A DNA stretch of 64,000 bases, from the NCBI GenBank assembly GCA_027946365.1, contig JAPEUQ010000002.1, positions 434,001 to 498,000 of the forward strand, read 5' to 3'. Made by a program: the position numbers and the translations under genes. This document shows, one piece after another, positions 58,143 through 64,000 of this stretch. Positions within the stretch are counted from its first letter, which is position 1; every line of letters starts with the position of its first letter. The notes under the pieces were generated by a model. The model made no database searches. It saw nothing but the letters and a program-made list of their open reading frames with translations, and was not told the origin of the DNA. Origin of the DNA: Kalmusia sp. IMI 367209 (lineage: Eukaryota; Ascomycota; Dothideomycetes; Pleosporales; Didymosphaeriaceae).

Positions 58143-58156
58143 CGGGGGGGGGGGGG
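58143..58156. repeat. Poly-G run
   Basis: A homopolymer of about 13 G in otherwise mixed DNA. Its length in the assembly may be unreliable. Confidence 0.8.
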
Positions 58157-59169
58157 TGTCCATCTCGCCTACTGTATACTCTTAGACGGCACGGGTTTGG
58201 AGCTCGTGAGCAGCCCAATAGAAGGCTCCTGCTAGTGGCTCACCATGGGCTGATGGCCTCGGAACGCGGCTAATGTGCGTTTACCCCTGGCAATTTGCTT
58301 TTTCGGCGCCCGTTCATTCAAAGTTCGCCCGAGCGATGGCGCACCAGAGATGCACGTGACCGGCTAGCGCACTGGCGCTAGGCCGAGAGAGACGTTAGGC
58401 GAAATGCACCCTGCAGGTTGACGTATGACCTCCATTATTGACTGCGCTTGGCTCTCGCGGCCACAAAGATATTTGCTAAGTGTTTCAGCTTGGTCTTTGA
58501 CTGGTACAGTGGTGCAGCTGCTGCTCGGGGCTGCGCATCTGCCTTTTTCATGCACGTGGTGTACAAGGCGGGTGGTGAGATCATGGCGCTGCGTGTAGAC
58601 GCGCTTGCCAGAGACCGACGCGCAGTGTCGCGGTCGCGGCGCTGGGATCCATGGTCGCTCGCTGCACACGTTCGACTCGATCAGTCAAAGAGCTGCAGCA
58701 TCTCGAGCTCTCTGTGCGACGGTGCTGGCTGCTGTGGTTCATTGAGCGCGGGCCTGCCGGCAATGGCGGGCGCCGTTGAGCCATGGCCAGTCGCGTATTC
58801 ACACAGCCTGGAAGACAAAAATCACGGCGCGAGCAGACGAGCGACACCGCCGCAGAGGTAGCGGATGCCAGGCCCATTGTACGGCAGGGAGTGCCTGGCG
58901 ACGCCGCTTCAGACGCAGTCTCGGGGAGCTGTGAGGTGCAGGAGGGTTTTGCAGCCAGCTGACCTGCTGTGGGCCTGGCAGCGCGGGAAGAGGCGCCTAC
59001 ATAGGGTGTGGGCAGGCCATCATGACGAGACTCACCAGACGAGAACGAGGCGGCGCTCGATTGAGGTGGTGCAATAAGCCCTGCTGTGATTGCTGGGCCA
59101 GGGCGCTGCCTGCGCAGCAGTGTGTGCCCGCGCATCGCCGCCGGCCAGCAACCAGCAGCTAGCAGCCAG

Positions 59170-59330
59170 AGGGTGGTGGTGGTGGTGGTGGTGACGACAC
59201 AGGAGATGGGCGGGCGAGGCGCTGGCGCAGCTGCATAGCGAGAGGTGTGTGTATGTGTGTATGTGTGTACTGGCGATGTGCGCGCGCGCTCCTGGTATGA
59301 GAGCATATGTGTGTGTGTGTGCGGTGTTGA
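59170..59330. repeat. Simple repeats (GGT)n and (GT)n
   Basis: About seven GGT units at 59170-59192, then GT-rich tracts around 59246-59270 and 59307-59322. They produce the Thr/His-Thr-rich minus-strand frames here, which are not genes. Confidence 0.85.
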
Positions 59331-60161
59331 TGCCTCTCGGGTGTCATTTTAAGCACGGCGGGCGCCTTATGACACTGGACGATGGCCCTGGAGGCATCGG
59401 AGAAGCGGTTCGCAGCCACGCGCGCTTGCTGGTGGGTCTCTTCTCAAAATGAATTCATCATGTGCCCATGTGCAAGGCCCCGGCGTCATTCGTCGGAGGC
59501 TTGGAGCTCCCCAGGGCTCAAAGAAACACGGCCTCGCAGAGTGCATGTGGTGTCGTGTAGCCCTGGAGCGTCTGGGTCGAAGCAGCGAGGAAGAGCGGCC
59601 GCCAGCCCCATAGCGCTCCCCCATTATCTGCATTATTGCCTGCTCCCAAATTCCCTCGTTGCCCTCGCCGCTCTGCTTCCCGTCGCTGCAGCGCCTGCGT
59701 CGTGTTGAGAGCCGTCAGCGCACCATTCAGACCGCAAGTCACGAGGCGGTTCGTCGTCCGCTAGGCTGTTTCTGCATCCCCCCGCTCTGGTCCACCGACG
59801 CCGTCGCCAACCCTCAGTCTCGTCACCTTCATCCTGCCTTCCTACAATCTACAATCCGCTGCTGCAATTCTTCAATTCCTAGCCGCCCGCCTCACCCAAG
59901 CGCCCGTCACGCTGTCTAGGCACGCCGTGTTGCTCGCCAGCTACTAAGCCACGCCCACCCACCCTGCCACTCCCTCGCTCCCGCCCGCCACACACACGAC
60001 AAACCACCGCAACTCGCGCTTGAGCTGCCCACAACGGATCTCCTTCGCACCACTCGCCACCGCGCCTGCCACCTCCCCATCCACAGCGAGCTCCCCTCTC
60101 GATAGCACACACTCCGCGCGCTTGGCGGACCTGGACCCCCTCCACTGACGCTCCTCGTACA

Positions 60162-61671
60162 ATGAGCCAGAACCGGCCATCGGCCTTTTCGTCACTGAGA
60201 ATGGGTGGTGCGTCCCCGTTCCCATGCCAGCACACGCGTGCAATGCTAACGCCGCGCAGAGATCATACGCGAGAAGGTCCAGGACGGCGTGACCGGCGAC
60301 TACAAGGACCTGGCATACACGCAGTGCAAAATTGTCGGCAATGGCTCGTTCGGCGTCGTATTCCAGACCAAGCTGTCACCCAGCGGAGAGGACGCCGCCA
60401 TCAAGCGCGTTCTTCAAGACAAGCGCTTCAAGGTGCGTCATCCCGTGTGACGTATCTGGCAGTGACCCAGGGCTGACTCGTGCCAGAATCGTGAACTGCA
60501 GATCATGCGCATCGTGCGCCACCCCAACATCGTAGAGCTCAAGGCCTTCTTCTACAACAATGGCGACCGTGTACGTCTCACCCAGCCCTCGTGTCATCCT
60601 CTCGTAGCTCTGCTGACCGCGTTAGCCACAGAAGGACGAGGTCTATCTCAACCTTGTGCTTGAATATGTCCCAGAGACGGTCTATCGTGCGTCACGCTAC
60701 TTTAACAAGATGAAGACGGTCATGCCCATCCTCGAGACCAAGCTATACACCTACCAGCTGTTCCGCTCACTTGCCTACATCCACTCGCAGGGCATCTGCC
60801 ACAGGGACATCAAGCCGCAAAACTTGTTGCTGGACCCCTCAACGGGCGTGCTGAAGCTCTGCGATTTTGGAAGCGCAAAGATCCTAGTGGAGAACGAACC
60901 CAACGTGTCATACATCTGCTCGAGGTATTACCGTGCACCCGAGCTGATTTTTGGGGCCACAAATTACACCACCAAGATTGGTACGTCCTCCACGTCAGTC
61001 TAGGTGACATAACTGACAGCTTATCAAGATGTTTGGTCCACCGGTTGCGTAATGGCTGAGCTCATGCTTGGACAACCGCTCTTCCCCGGCGAGTCGGGCA
61101 TCGACCAACTTGTCGAGATCATCAAAGTCCTCGGAACGCCGACACGCGACCAGATCCGCACCATGAATCCGAACTACATGGAGCACAAATTCCCCCAGAT
61201 TAAGCCTCACCCATTTAACAAGGTATGCTGAGATGCCAGGGATTTGCACGGCTGCGCACAGACTGACACATCACAGGTTTTCCGGAAAGCCGACCCCACT
61301 GCGATTGATCTGATCTCGAAGCTCTTAGAGTACACCCCCACCCAACGCCTCTCCGCAATCGACGCCATGGTGCAACCCTTCTTTGACGAGTTGAGGGATC
61401 CGCAAACACGGCTCCCAGATTCGCGCCATCCCAACGGCGCCACAAGGGACCTGCCAGAGCTGTTCAACTTCACTCATCACGGTAACTGTCACCCCGCACT
61501 ACGTTTCAGCCAAGTCTAACACAGTGCACAGAGCTTTCCATTGCGCCACACCTCAACCAACAGCTCGTGCCGCAGCACATCCGCCAACGACTCGTCGGAC
61601 AGGGCTTGGACTTCGAATCGCCAAACTTCAAGCCTTTAACCAAGGACCAGATGATGGCTCGGCTGGATTAA
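60162..61671 (+). CDS. Glycogen synthase kinase 3 homologue (Rim11/Mck1/Skp1-type)
   Basis: A Ser/Thr kinase of the CMGC group acting in stress, development and metabolic control. Seven exons: 60162-60204, 60260-60432, 60487-60570, 60632-60980, 61029-61222, 61277-61481, 61532-61671; 395 residues, all phases agree. Visible: glycine loop [11 protein letters not shown], Lys of AAIKRVL, catalytic HRDIKPQN (Asp159), DFGSAK, and the activation-loop [12 protein letters not shown] with the regulatory Tyr194. [18 protein letters not shown] and [20 protein letters not shown] are characteristic of fungal GSK-3. The C-terminal end is short ([20 protein letters not shown]). The N-terminus has no inhibitory Ser of the mammalian kind. 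Exon 4 could begin at a nearer AG, adding two residues; [13 protein letters not shown] fits the family best. Confidence 0.95.
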
Positions 61672-63561
61672 AGCTGGTGGCTCCTGCATGCTTTACGATA
61701 TCATGTTCATTCTGCGGCGTGGCATACTGTCCTCTCCACTTACGAAGACGTCGGTGTTCCCCTAGGAAGGTGCAAACTTTGAAAGTCTCGTTTCGGCGTC
61801 GGCGTCTCGGGTGGGAACGCCGACTGTACGCCCTTTCCCTGCAATATCTGAGCTCGTCAAAATGTTACGAACGCCATTCACGCTGTTGCGAATGGCCTGG
61901 TTTGCCTTTCTTCCGCAATCTCTGGTCCTTCCCGTCTCGTCAATGCAGCTCACGGGCAGGCTCCGTAGATGTATTTTTCAGCCTTTATCTTATTTGTCGA
62001 CGACGGTCAACGAGCGGACGAAATGCTATTTTGAGGGAAGGGGACACAAAAGTCAGGGACTGGGCACAGAACATCTTAGGATGGGATTTGGGAATCTTGT
62101 TCTGGTCTCTTCGGGCTCGCGCATTCGAATGGCTGCGGCTGGCTGTTCTTTTCTCTCCCCTTTTTCTGCATGCGGGTGTGCCCCCTTTCCCCTGTTTTTG
62201 ATTCTTTTTGCGCATGGACTGAAGGTGTGTCATGGAGGCTGGACTCTACGGGACGCTAGGCTAGGCTATATTTTGGACTGTATGGTGGGGTGTGGCATTT
62301 GCGCGTTGCTCACTCGGCGAGCGGCCGCAAGGAGAAGGAATGCTGTAGCCAGGGCCGGTTGCCTGTCATGTGATAGTTTTGAGCGCAAGGAAGTGCGAAT
62401 GATGAGTAGGACTGGTTCAGAGCAAAGGCAGCATGCACGTTGATATGATTCTGATCGCTCTGGCGCTATTGCGGGTCTAACATGCTATTTCTTTGGCTGA
62501 GTGGTAGAGTTCCTTGTCTCCCTTTTCATCCTGCTCTTTTGATGTTGTTGCGGTTTGTCAGTGTGAGGCGGTTAGGTAAGGGTGAGATCGGCGCGGGAAG
62601 AAGCGGGCTTACGAAGGGGGCGGTCTCTTTCTCACAAACATCTTTCAAGAAGTACCTATAGACGTAGGGGATGGCGAGGAATCAGTGAATGATAATAGCG
62701 GGCGGCGATGTGTGGGTATGTTGGTGCGTGGTAGTGCTATCCAGGTATTACGGTTTACTGTCTGAGCACAGTGATGCGTATTATACGAATGTCGACTAAT
62801 GCGTGTAGCTCCTGACCTTTTCTCGCTCTGTTTCCATTATGGTTAAGGGAGGTATGTCTGACATGCTCAATGGATATCAATAGGTCTATCATACCAAAGC
62901 CTTGTTGTCCTTCATACAGCGCGCTGAGCTATCCATATTTATGTCTGGTGCGCGTGCTCTTCTGGACTGGAACATGAAAATGCAGATCCAGCTGCAGAGT
63001 AACTCGAGGGCAGCAGATGATGATTCGTGGATGTCTTCTATCACGTTCGGAAGGGAGAGTTCTGAACGAATCAGGCGTCTCTCACTTCTCCTCGAGCGAG
63101 CTTCTCTCACTGTTCTAGTTGAAGTCTGCATCACCGTCTATATAAGACCCTTCTCAGCGTTGTTGCGCTTCTGCTTAACAGTATACCTTTCCCTCAATGC
63201 GATTGTCCCTATCCGTGTGCTAGCGGAGACTTGAGGACTGTTCGTCGAGAAACTGACCTGACTTTGGTTGGCTGTGCTCAACAGTCTGAGACAGTAAAAA
63301 ATCAAATTTACCTAATTCGGGCTCCATAACGATAGAAACCTAGCAAAGGCTAGCATCGCCATTGCGAGACATCTCACTGGCGTGCGAGACTTGTTTGCGC
63401 GCGAATCTCTGGTGCGGTCGATTCTTTAAGAACAGACTTGCGCCTGAACAATACAGTCTCTGGACATTCGATACTTTCCTAAGATCACAGCATTGTACAT
63501 CTATTAGATCACACCAGGTTACATTCTCACAGTGGTGTTTGACCTCCGCATCCGCGAATCG
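61672..63561. other. Intergenic region
   Basis: 1.9 kb after GSK-3. The first 700 bases may be its 3' region. A D-arm-like ggctgagtggtagag at 62496-62510 is not followed by a tRNA T-arm. No gene seen. Confidence 0.35.
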
Positions 63562-64000
63562 ATGCGGATCTTTCACTCAGGAGACATGGAACTCAACGTG
63601 AATCTGCTTGACTCCGATATGGGAATGAACGACATCTCCTTCCCAGTTATACGGCCATTGATCCTAAGTCCCCCGACAGATATTCATTCTGACAGGGTTT
63701 CGTGGATGGAGGATGTTCCTGCTTACCCAAGCAGCTCACGTGAGCGCCAAGCTACCAGTTTCCACGCTAACTCAGTTGAGCAAGAACGAGCTTCACACGG
63801 TCGCGTCTTCGACGGTGGACATCGAGCATCCCCATCACCGCCTCGTCAACGGTATTGCTCGCGCGAACGACCTCTATATCCCGATTGTTGGACGCCGCGT
63901 CGTTCGTCCGACGACCGCTACCTTGAACTACGCGCTAACGCCTTTGCGCACCTTGCTCGCGGCAGCGTAGCCCACAGCTCCGACGAGCTATTTTCAAGAG
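63562..64000 (+). CDS. 5' part of an unknown gene, cut by window end
   Basis: A frame that opens after a TAG at 63510-63512 and stays open to the last base. Two in-frame ATGs, 63562 (MRIFHSGDMELNV) and 63586 (MELNVNLLDSDMGMNDISF), could start it. The translated part is polar, with a Ser/Arg/Pro-rich region (ERASHGRVFDGGHRASPSPP) and no domain yet visible. Because it reads through 146 codons without a stop and runs off the edge, I call it a partial gene; it may contain introns beyond the edge. No family recognised. Confidence 0.45.
   Translation, partial: MRIFHSGDMELNVNLLDSDMGMNDISFPVIRPLILSPPTDIHSDRVSWMEDVPAYPSSSRERQATSFHANSVEQERASHGRVFDGGHRASPSPPRQRYCSRERPLYPDCWTPRRSSDDRYLELRANAFAHLARGSVAHSSDELFSR

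Larger units (their letters stand above)
54658..60161. other. Long gene-poor stretch before GSK-3
   Basis: 5.5 kb with no confident gene. It contains simple repeats (next entries) and frames that come from GC-rich composition. A minus-strand frame of 144 codons (57850-57416) starts with ATG but has no domain. The last kilobase is C-rich and pyrimidine-rich (59700-60160), fitting a long leader/promoter of the kinase gene. Confidence 0.35.

Noticed and set aside
58581..59306. Minus-strand 241-codon frame
   Set aside because: Driven by GC-rich and GGT/GT repeats (Thr and His-Thr runs). It has no domain and is covered by equally long frames in other phases.
62496..62515. tRNA-like D-arm (ggctgagtggtagag)
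   Set aside because: No matching acceptor stem, anticodon arm or GGTTCGANTCC T-arm at the right distance.

Overview
The window looks like nuclear DNA of a filamentous ascomycete (Pezizomycotina, plausibly Dothideomycetes). The evidence is many short GT..AG introns of about 46 to 140 bases, fungal-only families (NIPA-like, CorA-like, Zn2Cys6, DUF2015-like, STAND-type N-terminus), low gene density, and no operon, tRNA, rRNA or intact transposon that I could find. I rebuilt gene models by splicing reading frames at GT..AG sites and checking that the phases agree. The lineage call is inference from family and intron style, not from a search.

Layout. 0.4-8.1 kb: small unknown protein, ribosomal protein eL28 (minus), a DUF2015-like membrane protein, a CorA-like transporter (minus) head to head with a stand-alone RelA/SpoT-domain protein, and a C2H2 zinc-finger protein (minus). 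9.8-14.7 kb: two lineage-specific unknowns in gene-poor DNA. 14.7-29.2 kb: a conserved block with the Gal83/Sip2 AMPK beta subunit, a small two-helix membrane protein, a 7-TM protein, a SUR1/CSH1 mannosyltransferase, Kae1, an Rkm4-like SET methyltransferase, and Epl1 of NuA4. 29.2-40.0 kb: an accessory-looking stretch with long empty flanks, holding a Zn2Cys6 regulator and, 0.77 kb downstream, the most unusual gene of the window: a predicted 790-residue protein with three tandem Zn2Cys6-type clusters fused to a patatin-like lipase domain. Its second intron carries a long pyrimidine microsatellite. 40.0-54.7 kb: MFS transporter, SF3b4/Hsh49 splicing factor head to head with TOM7, a STAND-type N-terminal protein, a secreted GH3 beta-glucosidase, a small unknown and a NIPA-like magnesium transporter. 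54.7-60.1 kb: long stretch without a credible gene. 60.1-61.7 kb: GSK-3 kinase. 63.6 kb to the end: the 5' part of a gene cut by the window edge.

Most genes are single-copy housekeeping functions (translation, tRNA modification, splicing, chromatin, mitochondrial import, energy signalling). They are placed mainly as divergent and convergent pairs, and no biosynthetic cluster is evident. AMPK beta, GSK-3, the RelA/SpoT protein and the lipid genes share a nutrient and stress theme, but their co-location carries no clear functional meaning.
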